From Antarcticimicrobium sp. (lineage in GTDB: Bacteria > Pseudomonadota > Alphaproteobacteria > Rhodobacterales > Rhodobacteraceae), in contig NZ_JARGPK010000052.1 of assembly GCF_029212575.1 (NCBI RefSeq), forward strand, positions 17,893-81,892: 64,000 nt of DNA, given 5' to 3'. Under the pieces are notes generated by a model. It saw only the letters and a list, made by a program, of their open reading frames with translations, was not told the origin of the DNA and did no database searches. Position numbers and translations under genes: made by a program. Shown piece by piece: positions 6,023 to 14,956 of this stretch (position 1 is the first letter of the stretch; every line of letters begins with the position of its first letter).

Positions 6023-8451
6023 TCCGCAGCCTCCAGTGTCAGGTCCGCCAGCGGCTGGAACCGCTCTGCCTGTTGCGCATGTTCGGCCCAGGGGTCGCGG
6101 CGATAGATGGATTGGGACAGGTCGAATGCCGCGATCAGGCGCGCGCGCTCCTCCGGGTCATCGACCACCCGGGCCTTGACCCAGTCGAGGCCCACCTTTT
6201 CAACCCAGCGATAGGGGCGGTCGAGATACCTGGCATTCTCGCGATAGAGCTGGATGAAGGCGATGGTGAGGTCGATCGCCTCCTGTTCCGTCCTGACATC
6301 GGCCAGCCGCTGGGTTTCCTTCAGGTCCATGCCGGCGGCCCCGGCGACGCCCAGCTGATAGCCACTGTCGACACAAATGATGCCGACGTCCTTGCAGGTG
6401 GCCTCGGCGCAGTTGCGCGGGCAGCCCGAGACGGCAAGCTTCACCTTGTGGGGGGTCCAGCTGCCCCAGAGGATCTGCTCCAGCTTGATACCGAGCCCGG
6501 TGCTGTCCTGCGTGCCAAAGCGGCAGTGATCGGTGCCGACGCAGGTTTTGACCGTACGCAGACCCTTGGAGTAGGCATGCCCGGAGACCAGGCCCGCCTT
6601 GTTCAGATCGGCCCAGATCGCCGGCAGGTCTTCGCCGGTCACGCCAAGCAGGTCGATGCGCTGGCCACCGGTCACCTTCACGGTCGGCACATTGTATTTC
6701 TCGGCCGCGTCGGCGATGGCGCGCAACTCGCGCGGGTTGGTGATCCCGCCCCACATGCGCGGCACGACAGAGAATGTACCGTCCTTCTGGATGTTGGCAT
6801 GCTTGCGTTCGTTCACGAAACGGCTTTGCGGGTCATCGCGATATTCCATCGGCCAGTCCGCCAGCAGGTAGAAATTCACCGCCGGGCGGCAGATATGGCA
6901 GCCATTGCGGGTTTTCCAGCCCAGCTCCTGCCAGACGGCTTCCTGGCTTTTCAGTTCCTGCGACTTGATCAGGCGGCGCAGGTCCTCATGGGGCAGATCG
7001 CAACAGCCGCAAACGGGCTGCGCAGCGGGCACATGGAAATCATCGCCCAGGGTGACCTGCAGGAGCTTCTCCACCAACCCGGTGCAGGTACCGCAAGAGG
7101 CGCTGGCCTTGGTCTGCGCCCTGACCGCGCCAAGCTCGGTGGCGCCGTGCGCGATGGCATCGACGATGGTGCCCTTGCAAATGCCGTTGCAGCCGCAGAT
7201 CTCCGCATCACGCGATAATGCTGCAACGGCTGAGAGAGGGTCCGCGGCGTCTCCCCCCTGATAGGCCGGGCCAAAGATCAGCGTATCGCGCATCCCGTCG
7301 ATGTCGGTGCCCTCCTTGATCAGCCCGAAGAACCAGGTGCCGTCGGCGGTATCTCCGTACATCACCGCGCCGACCAGACGGTCATCCTCGATGACCAGCC
7401 GTTTGTAGACGCCCCGCGCGGGATCGCGGAAGATGATATCCTCGCGCGTTGCACCCTCGGCGAAATCGCCGGCGCTGAACAGGTCACATCCCGTGACCTT
7501 GAGCTTGGTGGCGATATCCCTGACCACGAAGGCATCGGGCTGGTCCATCAGGCAATGGGACAGAACCCTGGCCTGGTCGTAGAGCGGCGCCACGAGGCCG
7601 AAGAGGTGGCCGTCGAACTCGACGCATTCGCCCACGGCGTAGATATCGGGGTCCGAGGTTTGCATCTGCGCGTTCACCTCGATGCCACGGGCCACCTCGA
7701 GCCCTGCATCGTTGGCCAGCCGGGTTTCGGGCCGGATGCCGACCGCCATGACCACGAGGTCCGCCTCCAGCCCGGTGTTATCCTCGAGCAGAACGCCCTC
7801 CACCTGGCTTTCGCCCAGAATGGCGGCGGTCGAGGCCCGCGTTTTGATGGTGATCCCGCGCTTTTCCAGGTCGCGGCGCAGAAGATAGCCGGCGGCCTCG
7901 TCCAGCTGCCGCTCCATCAGGTGGCCCATCAGGTGCAGCACGGTCACCTCCATGCCGCGCTCCGCCAGTCCCGCCGCGGCCTCGAGGCCCAGCAGGCCAC
8001 CGCCGATCACCACCGCCTTGCCGCCCGTTCGGGCCGCGTCGATCATGGCGTTGGTATCGTCGAGATCGCGGTAGGTGATGACCCCGGGCAGATCCTTGCC
8101 TTGCACCGGGATGATGAAGGGGGCCGATCCGGTCGCGATGATCAGCTTGTCATAGGGAACTTGCCCCTTTTCGCCTTCGACGATCTTCCTGTCCCGGTCG
8201 ATGCCGACCACATGCTCGCCAAAGCGGCAGGTGATGCCCTGGGCCGCGTACCACGCCGCGTCGTGGGTAACGATCTCATCATAGGTCTTGTCCCCCGAAA
8301 GCACGGGCGACAGCATGATGCGGTTGTAGTTCCCGCGCGGCTCGGCGTTGAACAGGGTGATGTCATAGGCGCCGGGCGCCTCTTCGACCAGGTGTTCGAT
8401 CACCCGGCCCGAGGCCATGCCGGCCCCGATGATTACCAGTTTCTGTGTCAT
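6019..8451 (-). CDS. nirB: NADH-dependent nitrite reductase large subunit NirB
   Basis: Cytoplasmic siroheme enzyme that reduces nitrite to ammonium with NADH. Domains in order: an FAD/NAD(P)-binding pyridine nucleotide oxidoreductase (VIIGAGMASGRV at the N-terminus, second dinucleotide fold near residues 145-175), BFD-like [2Fe-2S] segments (CGCNGICKG...CGTC, then CGCC), and the sulfite/nitrite reductase half with the [4Fe-4S]/siroheme cysteines (CVGTDHC and GCPRNCAEATC). The length of 810 aa is normal. It starts 4 bp after the nrtCD stop. Confidence 0.95.
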   Translation of the reverse strand: MTQKLVIIGAGMASGRVIEHLVEEAPGAYDITLFNAEPRGNYNRIMLSPVLSGDKTYDEIVTHDAAWYAAQGITCRFGEHVVGIDRDRKIVEGEKGQVPYDKLIIATGSAPFIIPVQGKDLPGVITYRDLDDTNAMIDAARTGGKAVVIGGGLLGLEAAAGLAERGMEVTVLHLMGHLMERQLDEAAGYLLRRDLEKRGITIKTRASTAAILGESQVEGVLLEDNTGLEADLVVMAVGIRPETRLANDAGLEVARGIEVNAQMQTSDPDIYAVGECVEFDGHLFGLVAPLYDQARVLSHCLMDQPDAFVVRDIATKLKVTGCDLFSAGDFAEGATREDIIFRDPARGVYKRLVIEDDRLVGAVMYGDTADGTWFFGLIKEGTDIDGMRDTLIFGPAYQGGDAADPLSAVAALSRDAEICGCNGICKGTIVDAIAHGATELGAVRAQTKASASCGTCTGLVEKLLQVTLGDDFHVPAAQPVCGCCDLPHEDLRRLIKSQELKSQEAVWQELGWKTRNGCHICRPAVNFYLLADWPMEYRDDPQSRFVNERKHANIQKDGTFSVVPRMWGGITNPRELRAIADAAEKYNVPTVKVTGGQRIDLLGVTGEDLPAIWADLNKAGLVSGHAYSKGLRTVKTCVGTDHCRFGTQDSTGLGIKLEQILWGSWTPHKVKLAVSGCPRNCAEATCKDVGIICVDSGYQLGVAGAAGMDLKETQRLADVRTEQEAIDLTIAFIQLYRENARYLDRPYRWVEKVGLDWVKARVVDDPEERARLIAAFDLSQSIYRRDPWAEHAQQAERFQPLADLTLEAAE

Positions 8452-8455
8452 GGGT

Positions 8456-10135
8456 TCACTCCGCGGCGAGGGCCTTGGGGGCCGGTGTCCTGGGCTTTGC
8501 GCCGTGTTCGTATTCTTCGAGGAAATCGAGCACCTCCTGCCGGAAGGTGTAGTAGTCGGGATGCTCCAACAGCGCCTTTCGGCTGCGCGGGCGGGGCAGA
8601 TCGACCTTGGTGATCTTGCCGATCGTGGCCTGCGGGCCGTTGGTCATCATCACCACACGATCGGCCAGCAGAATTGCCTCGTCCACGTCGTGGGTGACGC
8701 AGATCGCGGTCACCTTGGTGCGCGACCAGACCTCCATCAGTACCTCCTGCAGCTCCCAGCGGGTGAGGCTGTCGAGCATGCCGAAGGGCTCATCGAGCAA
8801 CAGCAGCTTGGGCGAGAGCGCAAAGGCGCGCGCGATGCCCACACGTTGCTGCATGCCGTTCGACATGTCGCAGGCGGGCTTGTCCATCGCATCGGCCAGC
8901 CCGACGCGTTCGAGATAGTATTCCACCACCTCCTGCCGCTCGGCCTGCGACGCCCTGGGATAGACCTTGTCCACGCCGATGGCGCAATTCTCGCGCGCGG
9001 ACAGCCAGGGAAAGAGGTTGGGCGACTGGAACACCACCGCGCGCTCCGGGTCCGCCCCCTCGACATGGCGACCATCGAGCTTGATCGCCCCCTTGGAAAT
9101 CTCGTTCAGGCCGGCGGCCATGGTCAGCACTGTGGATTTGCCGCAGCCTGAATGCCCGATCAGGCTGATGAACTCGCCCCGGTCAATCTTCAGGTCGAAA
9201 TTCTCGACCACGGTCAGCGGACCTTTGGGCGTGGGATAGATCTTGTGCAGGTGGGAAAAATCGACGAAGCGATTGTCGATCAGGCCGTTTTGCGCGTCTT
9301 TCACCGCCGCAGGAACACCATGGATCGGCGCGACACGGGGCAGGGCGCGGGTGCCCTCCACCTTGGCCTCGATCCCCACGTCCATCAGGTACTTGGTGAC
9401 ATCGGCGCGCAGGCGCTTGAACCGGTCGTTGGTGTTCATCGCCATCCGGTCGCGCGGCCGCGGGATGGTGACGGTGAATTCCTCGCCCAGGGTGCCGTCG
9501 GGGTTCAGCGCGATGATGCGGTCGGCGAGGATGATGGCCTCGTCCACGTCGTTGGTGATCAGCACGCAGGTCTTCTTGTCGGCCTCCCAGATCCGCTCGA
9601 TCTCGTCGGCCAGATTGGCGCGGGTCAGCGCATCGAGCGCCGAGAGCGGCTCGTCCAGCAGCAGCATCTCGGGGCTCATGGCCAGCGCGCGGGCGACGTT
9701 GACCCGCTGGCGCATGCCCCCGGACAGCTCTGCCGGGCGGCGCGTGGCGGCATGGCTCAGGCCCACCATATTGACGTAATGCGCGACCTTTTCGGCCTTT
9801 TCACGTTTCGTGAGACCGGGGAAAACCGTGTCCACCGCCAGCCCGACGTTGCCGTTCACCGTCAGCCAGGGCATCAGCGAATAGCTTTGAAAGATCACCC
9901 CGCGCTCGGGGCCCGGCCCGGTGATGGGCGCGCCCTTGAAGGTGACGCTGCCCCTGGACGGGCTCGCCAGCCCGGCCATCAGGTTGATCAGCGTTGTCTT
10001 GCCGGTGCCGGAAAAGCCGAGCAGCACAAGAAACTCGCCTTCCTGCACATCCAGGTCGATGTCTTTCAGCACATGGCTGGCGTGCAGGCCGGTGCCAAAG
10101 CTTTGCGACACGTTGTCGAGTTTGAGAATGCTCAT
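8456..10135 (-). CDS. Fused double-ATPase of the nitrate ABC transporter (NrtCD-type)
   Basis: Two complete ABC ATPase domains in one chain power nitrate/nitrite import through NrtB. Domain 1 (residues ~1-230): Walker A GFSGTGKTT (40-48), signature LSGGM (137-141), Walker B LLLDEP, but ITND where the H-loop histidine should be (Asn195). Domain 2 (~290-530): Walker A GHSGCGKST (328-336), Walker B LLLLDEP, H-loop THD, but signature MSNGM (424-428) instead of LSGG. In cyanobacterial systems NrtC and NrtD are separate, and NrtC ends in a binding-protein domain that is absent here. I prefer ATG 10135, preceded by GGTGAG; GTG 10144 overlaps the nrtB stop and is possible. Confidence 0.92.
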   Translation of the reverse strand: MSILKLDNVSQSFGTGLHASHVLKDIDLDVQEGEFLVLLGFSGTGKTTLINLMAGLASPSRGSVTFKGAPITGPGPERGVIFQSYSLMPWLTVNGNVGLAVDTVFPGLTKREKAEKVAHYVNMVGLSHAATRRPAELSGGMRQRVNVARALAMSPEMLLLDEPLSALDALTRANLADEIERIWEADKKTCVLITNDVDEAIILADRIIALNPDGTLGEEFTVTIPRPRDRMAMNTNDRFKRLRADVTKYLMDVGIEAKVEGTRALPRVAPIHGVPAAVKDAQNGLIDNRFVDFSHLHKIYPTPKGPLTVVENFDLKIDRGEFISLIGHSGCGKSTVLTMAAGLNEISKGAIKLDGRHVEGADPERAVVFQSPNLFPWLSARENCAIGVDKVYPRASQAERQEVVEYYLERVGLADAMDKPACDMSNGMQQRVGIARAFALSPKLLLLDEPFGMLDSLTRWELQEVLMEVWSRTKVTAICVTHDVDEAILLADRVVMMTNGPQATIGKITKVDLPRPRSRKALLEHPDYYTFRQEVLDFLEEYEHGAKPRTPAPKALAAE

Positions 10136-10140
10136 GACGC

Positions 10141-11217
10141 TCACCGGTTGTTCGTGAAAGTAAACAGCGACTGCAGCGCGAACATCACCCGATCCAGCAG
10201 GAATCCGATGATGCCGATAGTCAGCACCGCGACCATGATCTTGGCGAGGCTGGAGGAGGAACCGTTCTGGAACTCATCCCAGACGAACTTGCCAAGGCCC
10301 GGGTTCTGGGCAAGCATCTCGGCCGCGATCAGCACCATCCAGCCAACGCCGAGCGACAGGCGCAGCCCGGTGAAGATCAGCGGCAGCGCCGAGGGCAGGA
10401 CCAGTTTGGAGATCTTGGTCCGGGTGTTCATCTTCAGCACCTTGGATACGTTCACCAGATCCTTGTCGATACTGGCCACGCCAAGCGCCGTGTTGATCAA
10501 TGTGGGCCAGAGAGAACACAGCGTCACGGTGACGGCGGAGATGATAAAACTCTTGGGAAACAATCCGCCCTCTGTGGCGGCCAGCGCCGAGACGATCATC
10601 GTCACGATCGGCAGCCATGCCAGCGGAGAGACCGGTTTGAAGATCTGGATCAACGGATTGAGCCCGGCGTTGGCGGTGGGTGACAGCCCGGCGAGGATGC
10701 CGAGAGGGACCGCGACGACCGTGGCGAGCAGAAAGCCGAAGAACACGGTCTGGATCGAGGTCCAGATCTGCTGGTAGTAGCTCGGGGCACCGGTATAGGC
10801 ACGGTCCTTGGGCTCTCTGCCGCTGGCGATCAGGCGCGCGTTGAGCTGATCGACCTTGGCCTGGAATTCCGCGCGCTTGACCGCTTTGGCCTGCGCGTCC
10901 TGGTGCAGGTTGACGGCTTCCTCCCAGACCTGCGCGGGGCCGGGCACCGCGCCCAGAGAGGTTTGCACCCTTGGCGCCAGAACACCCCAGAGCAGCAGGA
11001 AGGCGGCGATCGCCAGCAGCGGCACGGCCAGAAGGCGCCAGACCTCTTTCGCCTGCGCGCGCGGGTTGTCGCCGGCGGCGGCCCGGAGCATGGGCGTAAG
11101 CCAGGTGAGGCCCAGCACCTGGAACCATTTGTCAGCGGCATTGATGCGGGTGAAAAGCCGCGCGCGCCGCGCTTCGCGGTCTGCGGTCTCGGTGAAATTC
11201 GGATCGGCGGTTGTCAT
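10141..11217 (-). CDS. nrtB: Nitrate ABC transporter permease NrtB
   Basis: A 358-aa inner-membrane permease of the NrtB/SsuC/TauC type. A charged ~45-residue N-terminus precedes the first membrane segment (LLAVPLLAIAAFLLLWGVL), then comes a periplasmic-looking hydrophilic stretch, then the permease core with about five further helices. The EAA-type cytoplasmic loop that docks the ATPases lies near ALGVASIDKDLVNVSKVLK. The gene sits between the binding protein and the fused ATPase. A strong hairpin separates it from nrtA, which suggests lower expression than the binding protein. Confidence 0.93.
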   Translation of the reverse strand: MTTADPNFTETADREARRARLFTRINAADKWFQVLGLTWLTPMLRAAAGDNPRAQAKEVWRLLAVPLLAIAAFLLLWGVLAPRVQTSLGAVPGPAQVWEEAVNLHQDAQAKAVKRAEFQAKVDQLNARLIASGREPKDRAYTGAPSYYQQIWTSIQTVFFGFLLATVVAVPLGILAGLSPTANAGLNPLIQIFKPVSPLAWLPIVTMIVSALAATEGGLFPKSFIISAVTVTLCSLWPTLINTALGVASIDKDLVNVSKVLKMNTRTKISKLVLPSALPLIFTGLRLSLGVGWMVLIAAEMLAQNPGLGKFVWDEFQNGSSSSLAKIMVAVLTIGIIGFLLDRVMFALQSLFTFTNNR

Positions 11218-11246
11218 GGAGCTTCTTTCCGGATCTGGAGAGGGGT

Positions 11247-11267
11247 GGCGGGGGGAAGCCCCCCGCC
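11247..11267 (-). other. Intercistronic stem-loop between nrtA and nrtB
   Basis: GGCGGGGGG (11247-11255) pairs perfectly with CCCCCCGCC (11259-11267) around a 3-nt loop. There is no T tract, so partial termination or protection of the upstream nrtA mRNA from 3' decay is more likely than full termination. Confidence 0.65.
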
Positions 11268-11277
11268 CTTGCTGCGC

Positions 11278-12645
11278 TCAGCCCTTCAGCTCAGTGCCAA
11301 CGACAACCTGATCGCCCTTCAGGCCGATCGGCAGGCTGTCGAGATAGGCATTTGGGGATTTGCCGTCATAGGCAATGCCGTCGATGACATCTGCGGCCGG
11401 GGTTGGCGCCTTGTAGCCATCGCTGTCCCAGGGGAAGTCGGCCTCGTTCGCCAACCCCTCATCCACCAGCATCCGGGCCGCTTCGAGGTAGATCGCGGGC
11501 TTGTAGACGTCGCGGGCGACTTCGTCATACCAGCTGTCCAGCTTGGGCTCGCCGATCTGGCCCCAGCGGCGCATCTGCGTCAGGTACCAGACCGCGTCGG
11601 AATAGAACGGATAGCTGGCATTGTAGCGGAAGAACACGTTGAAATCGGGCACCTCGCGCTTGTCGCCCTTTTCGTATTCGAAGGTGCCGGTCATCGAGGC
11701 CGCGATCACCTCGGCATCCGCGCCAACGTATTCCGGCCGCGACAGCATCTCGACCGCGTCCATGCGGTTGGCATTCTCGTTCTCGTCCAGCCACATGGCG
11801 GCGCGGATCAGCGCTTTGGTCACCGCCAGCGTGGTGTTCGGGTATTGCTCGGCGAACTCCGCGGTGATGCCGAAGACCTTTTCGGGGTTGTTCTTCCACA
11901 GCTCATAATCGGTGATCACCGGCACGCCGATGCCCTTGAACACCGCCTGCTGGTTCCACGGCTCGCCCACGCAGTAGCCATGGATCGTGCCGGCCTCCAG
12001 CGTCGCGGGCATCTGCGGCGGCGGCGTCACGGACAACAGCACATCGGCGCCGATCTGGCCCGAGATATTGTCCTTGGAGTAATAGCCAGGGTGCAGCCCG
12101 CCGGCCGCCAGCCAGTAGCGCAACTCGTAATTGTGGGTGGAGACAGGGAACACCATACCCATGTTGAACGGTTTGCCCGCGTTTTTGTACGTTTCGACCA
12201 CCGGTGCCAGCGCCTTGGCCGAAATCGGGTGGATCGGCTTTCCCTCGGCATCGGCGGGGATGTTCGGTTTCATCTGCTCCCAGACCTCGTTCGACACGGT
12301 GATGCCGTTGCCGTTCAGATCCATCGAGAAGGGGGTGATGATATGCGCCTCGGTGCCGAACCCGATGGTCGCGGCGAGCGGCTGACCGGCCAGCATATGT
12401 GCGCCGTCCAGTTTTCCGTCGATCACGCCATCGAGCAGAACCTTCCAGTTGGCCTGCGCTTCCAGCGTCACGAACAGCCCCTCGTCGAAGAAATAGCCCT
12501 GCTCGTAGGCCACCGCCAGCGGCGCCATATCCGTCAGCTTGATGAAGCCGAAGGTCAATTCGTCCTTTTCCAGGTCCAGCATTTCGGCAAAGGCCGGGCT
12601 GACCAGGGCGGTTGTGGCCGCAAGGCCAAGGAGAAACTTTCTCAT
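11278..12645 (-). CDS. nrtA: Nitrate ABC transporter substrate-binding protein NrtA
   Basis: Periplasmic binding protein of the NrtA/CmpA family that hands nitrate to NrtB. From ATG 12645 the protein is 455 aa with a signal peptide ([19 protein letters not shown], cleavage after AFA). The mature part carries family motifs such as [22 protein letters not shown] and [13 protein letters not shown] 12645 has AAGGA 6 bp upstream; the adjacent ATG 12648 is too close to it. It is the first structural gene of the operon and is preceded by the antiterminator leader. Confidence 0.93.
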   Translation of the reverse strand: MRKFLLGLAATTALVSPAFAEMLDLEKDELTFGFIKLTDMAPLAVAYEQGYFFDEGLFVTLEAQANWKVLLDGVIDGKLDGAHMLAGQPLAATIGFGTEAHIITPFSMDLNGNGITVSNEVWEQMKPNIPADAEGKPIHPISAKALAPVVETYKNAGKPFNMGMVFPVSTHNYELRYWLAAGGLHPGYYSKDNISGQIGADVLLSVTPPPQMPATLEAGTIHGYCVGEPWNQQAVFKGIGVPVITDYELWKNNPEKVFGITAEFAEQYPNTTLAVTKALIRAAMWLDENENANRMDAVEMLSRPEYVGADAEVIAASMTGTFEYEKGDKREVPDFNVFFRYNASYPFYSDAVWYLTQMRRWGQIGEPKLDSWYDEVARDVYKPAIYLEAARMLVDEGLANEADFPWDSDGYKAPTPAADVIDGIAYDGKSPNAYLDSLPIGLKGDQVVVGTELKG

Positions 12646-12686
12646 CATTCGTCCTTTCGATGCACCCGGTGAGAGGAGGAACCGGG

Positions 12687-12752
12687 AAAAACGCAAAAAA
12701 GGCCGTCCACTGACCTCCGACTCCTGTCGGCGGAAAGCGAGCGACCTTGCTC
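12687..12752 (-). promoter_or_regulatory. ANTAR-type antitermination leader of the nas operon
   Basis: On the minus strand, hairpin P1 (12739-12752) has stem GAGC/GCTC and a six-base loop AAGGTC, with A at position 1 and G at position 4, the positions conserved in RNAs bound by ANTAR proteins. Eight bases later hairpin P2 (12717-12730) has CCGAC/GTCGG. T runs follow at 12695-12700 and 12687-12691. NasT, encoded upstream, has an ANTAR domain and is known in other bacteria to prevent termination at nas leaders. The second loop fits the consensus less well, and the terminator stem itself is not obvious. Confidence 0.6.
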
Positions 12753-12904
12753 AGATTATCCCTGTCGTTGGGAAGAATTCGGATCGACCCACCCCGTTGC
12801 AGGCCGATGTCCCGACTATGCGGCGGTGCAGCATGGAGATCCAGAATTTTCCGACCGATCCGCCGGCTTGTTGCCGCCGCCGCGCCTGACTGCTCAAAAA
12901 GCGA

Positions 12905-14074
12905 TCACTCTGGGGCGTCCGGGTCGAAAACCGCGCCATCGAAAAAACGATCCGGCAACAGATTGAGTCGCCCTCGCGTGGAGCCCACGGCGGTTGGATG
13001 GTGAATCGCCCCCTCCAGTTTCTCGGAGGCGCCGGGCAGGTCCGCATCGGTCTGTGTCATGTGCTGACGATAGAGATCGGATCGAAACACCCGGGCGGCG
13101 GTATCGGGGTCCGCGCTCAGCCCATGCGCCCGCGCCAGGCGATGTGCGATCCATTTCGCCTGGCTGCGCCAGGGGAAACTGGCCGCCGCGCCATGAAAGC
13201 GCAGGAAGTCGTCGCATTGGCGCTGTTCCCCATGGCCCGACAGGATCATGCGCCCGGACAGGGCGCGGTCGATCAATTCGGCGGGTAGGTCGAGATAGCG
13301 CTGACGCGACAGGATTTCCGCCGCCGCGATCCGGCTTTCCGGTTTGGCAAGCCAGCGGCTGGACTGCCAGACCGCGCGCATCAGCCGGCCGACAAGGTCC
13401 GGCTCGGTCTCGGCCCAGTCGGTGCGTGTGGCCAGCACCTTTTCCGGCGCCCCCTGCCAGATCGCCTTGCCGGGCAGCAGCAGCGCCCCCAATCCCCGAT
13501 CGACAACGACAGAGCCCCAGGGCTCTCCGACGCAGAAGGCGTCAATGTCACCCGCTTCCAGCGCCTCTGCCATCAGCGGCGGCGGGACGGTGCGGATCTC
13601 GATGCTGTCTGCGCCAAGCGCGGTGCGCTCCACCCAATAGCGCAGCAGTTCCACATGCATGGAAAAGGGAAAGGGCACGCCGAACACCAGCTTACCGCTG
13701 CTTGCGGACTTCAGCGCAGACGCCGCCGCGCGTGCATCCGCGAAGTCGAAGCCATATCCCTGCGCGCGCAGCTTGTCTTCCAGCGGGCGGCCTATGCCGA
13801 TCACGTTGCCATTGACCGACAGCACGGAAATGGCGGCCAGCGAGGCTGTCATGCCGCCAAGCCCCAGCCCCATGGCCACCGGCACCGGAGACAGCATATG
13901 CGCGGCATCCACCCGGCCAAAACCCAGCATGTCGCGCAGCGAGGACCAGGACGGCGCGGCGATCAGGTCCAGCGCGATGGCCTCGTCCTCGGCAAAACCC
14001 ATTTCCTGCGCGATGATCAGCGGCGCCGCATCCACCAGCGGCATGTAGGCGACGGGGAGCGTGACGCGCCTCAT
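12905..14074 (-). CDS. nasS: Nitrate sensor NasS (cytoplasmic NrtA-like protein)
   Basis: A 389-aa member of the NrtA/CmpA fold that lacks a signal peptide (it begins RRVTLPVAYMPLVDAAPLII), as expected for the cytoplasmic nitrate sensor NasS rather than a transport protein. In studied NasS-NasT systems NasS holds NasT inactive and releases it when nitrate or nitrite binds. The motif FCVGEPWGSVV matches the ligand-binding region of NrtA (CVGEPWNQ). It overlaps the nasT stop by 4 bp (ATGA), so sensor and antiterminator are made together, and it lies immediately upstream of the nas leader. Confidence 0.9.
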   Translation of the reverse strand: MRRVTLPVAYMPLVDAAPLIIAQEMGFAEDEAIALDLIAAPSWSSLRDMLGFGRVDAAHMLSPVPVAMGLGLGGMTASLAAISVLSVNGNVIGIGRPLEDKLRAQGYGFDFADARAAASALKSASSGKLVFGVPFPFSMHVELLRYWVERTALGADSIEIRTVPPPLMAEALEAGDIDAFCVGEPWGSVVVDRGLGALLLPGKAIWQGAPEKVLATRTDWAETEPDLVGRLMRAVWQSSRWLAKPESRIAAAEILSRQRYLDLPAELIDRALSGRMILSGHGEQRQCDDFLRFHGAAASFPWRSQAKWIAHRLARAHGLSADPDTAARVFRSDLYRQHMTQTDADLPGASEKLEGAIHHPTAVGSTRGRLNLLPDRFFDGAVFDPDAPE

Positions 14075-14655
14075 CCCAGGAGCCCCGCCGCGGTGACCAG
14101 GGCCTCGGCCACATCGGCCACCTTGCGACCCTGGTCCATCGCCGTCTTGCGCAACAGCGCATAGGCTGCGTCCTCGTCGATGCCCTTGGCCTTCATCAAC
14201 AGGCCCTTGGCGCGGTCGATCACCTTGCGCTCCTCCAGCGCACGTCGGGTCTCGGCCAGTTCCTGCCGCATCCTGCGGACCATGCTGAAGCGGGCGATGG
14301 CGGTGTCCATGACGGGTTTCACCCGCTCAGGCGCCAACCCATCAACCACATAGGCCGACACCCCCGCCTCGATCGCCGCCTGCGCCAAGCCACCCGCAGC
14401 GCCGGAAACAAACATGGCAACGGGTCGATCCAGCGGGCCGGAGGCAAGCGTCAACTCCTCCATCATGTCGCGGGTCGGGTTGTCGATATCGATCAGCACG
14501 ATGTCGGGCGCATGTGCCGCGATCTTGCGTGCCAGCGCGCTGTGATGGGCGATCAGGAAAACCTCGCAGTCCCCGCTCTCCTTGAGCGCGTCGACAATCC
14601 CGATGGCTCGGTCGCGATCCTCTTCTACAACTACGACTGTCAGCCTGTTTTGCAT
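14071..14655 (-). CDS. nasT: Antitermination response regulator NasT
   Basis: A 194-aa protein with an N-terminal receiver-like domain (TVVVVEEDRDRAIGIVDALK, then DIVLIDIDNPTRDMMEE) and a C-terminal ANTAR RNA-binding domain (RRALEERKVIDRAKGLLM, then DEDAAYALLRKTAMDQGRKVADVAEAL). NasT binds the leader RNA and prevents termination before nas structural genes. The frame is open far upstream, but MQNRLTVVVVEED at ATG 14655 is the natural start because the receiver fold begins there. A hypothetical longer form to 15084 would overlap dctM. Confidence 0.93.
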   Translation of the reverse strand: MQNRLTVVVVEEDRDRAIGIVDALKESGDCEVFLIAHHSALARKIAAHAPDIVLIDIDNPTRDMMEELTLASGPLDRPVAMFVSGAAGGLAQAAIEAGVSAYVVDGLAPERVKPVMDTAIARFSMVRRMRQELAETRRALEERKVIDRAKGLLMKAKGIDEDAAYALLRKTAMDQGRKVADVAEALVTAAGLLG

Positions 14656-14956
14656 GCAGCCTAAGTGCAACGTGGGATCACATCGCACAATGGCTGATGC
14701 AATTTTTCGTTTCGAACCGACGTGCCGGGCGCGGTGGCTTTGCCCGTTGTCCGGTTTTTTAGGCAATCCTTGGAAAACCCGGCAAGCTGAGCGCGGGTGG
14801 TGCCACACGAAGGCAACCCTGGCATCCCGAGCCGATTCCGAGAAGAACCGCGACGCAGCTCTCTCCGAGGGGCGCCAACTCGCTGCGTCACAAGGGGCGG
14901 GCCTGCTGCCCTCGCAGAAACTGGTTCTCATCCGTTTGACAGCGCCGACCGCACGG
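14656..14956. other. Intergenic region between dctM and nasT
   Basis: No gene is seen in about 300 bp. A hairpin with an 8-bp perfect stem, GACGCAGC (14852-14859) and GCTGCGTC (14882-14889), could end the TRAP operon, whose last stop codon is at 14957; no T run follows. The promoter of nasT must lie here. I looked for a sigma-54 GG-N10-GC element and found none convincing. Confidence 0.4.

Noticed and set aside
3060..8613. Long plus-strand frames opposite nasA and nirB (346 to 577 codons)
   Set aside because: Antisense shadows; compositions rich in His, Gly, Arg and Pro and no ribosome sites.
12753..12904. Sigma-54 promoter before the nas leader
   Set aside because: A GG and a GC can be found near 12820-12845 but with wrong spacing and poor flanks; not supported.
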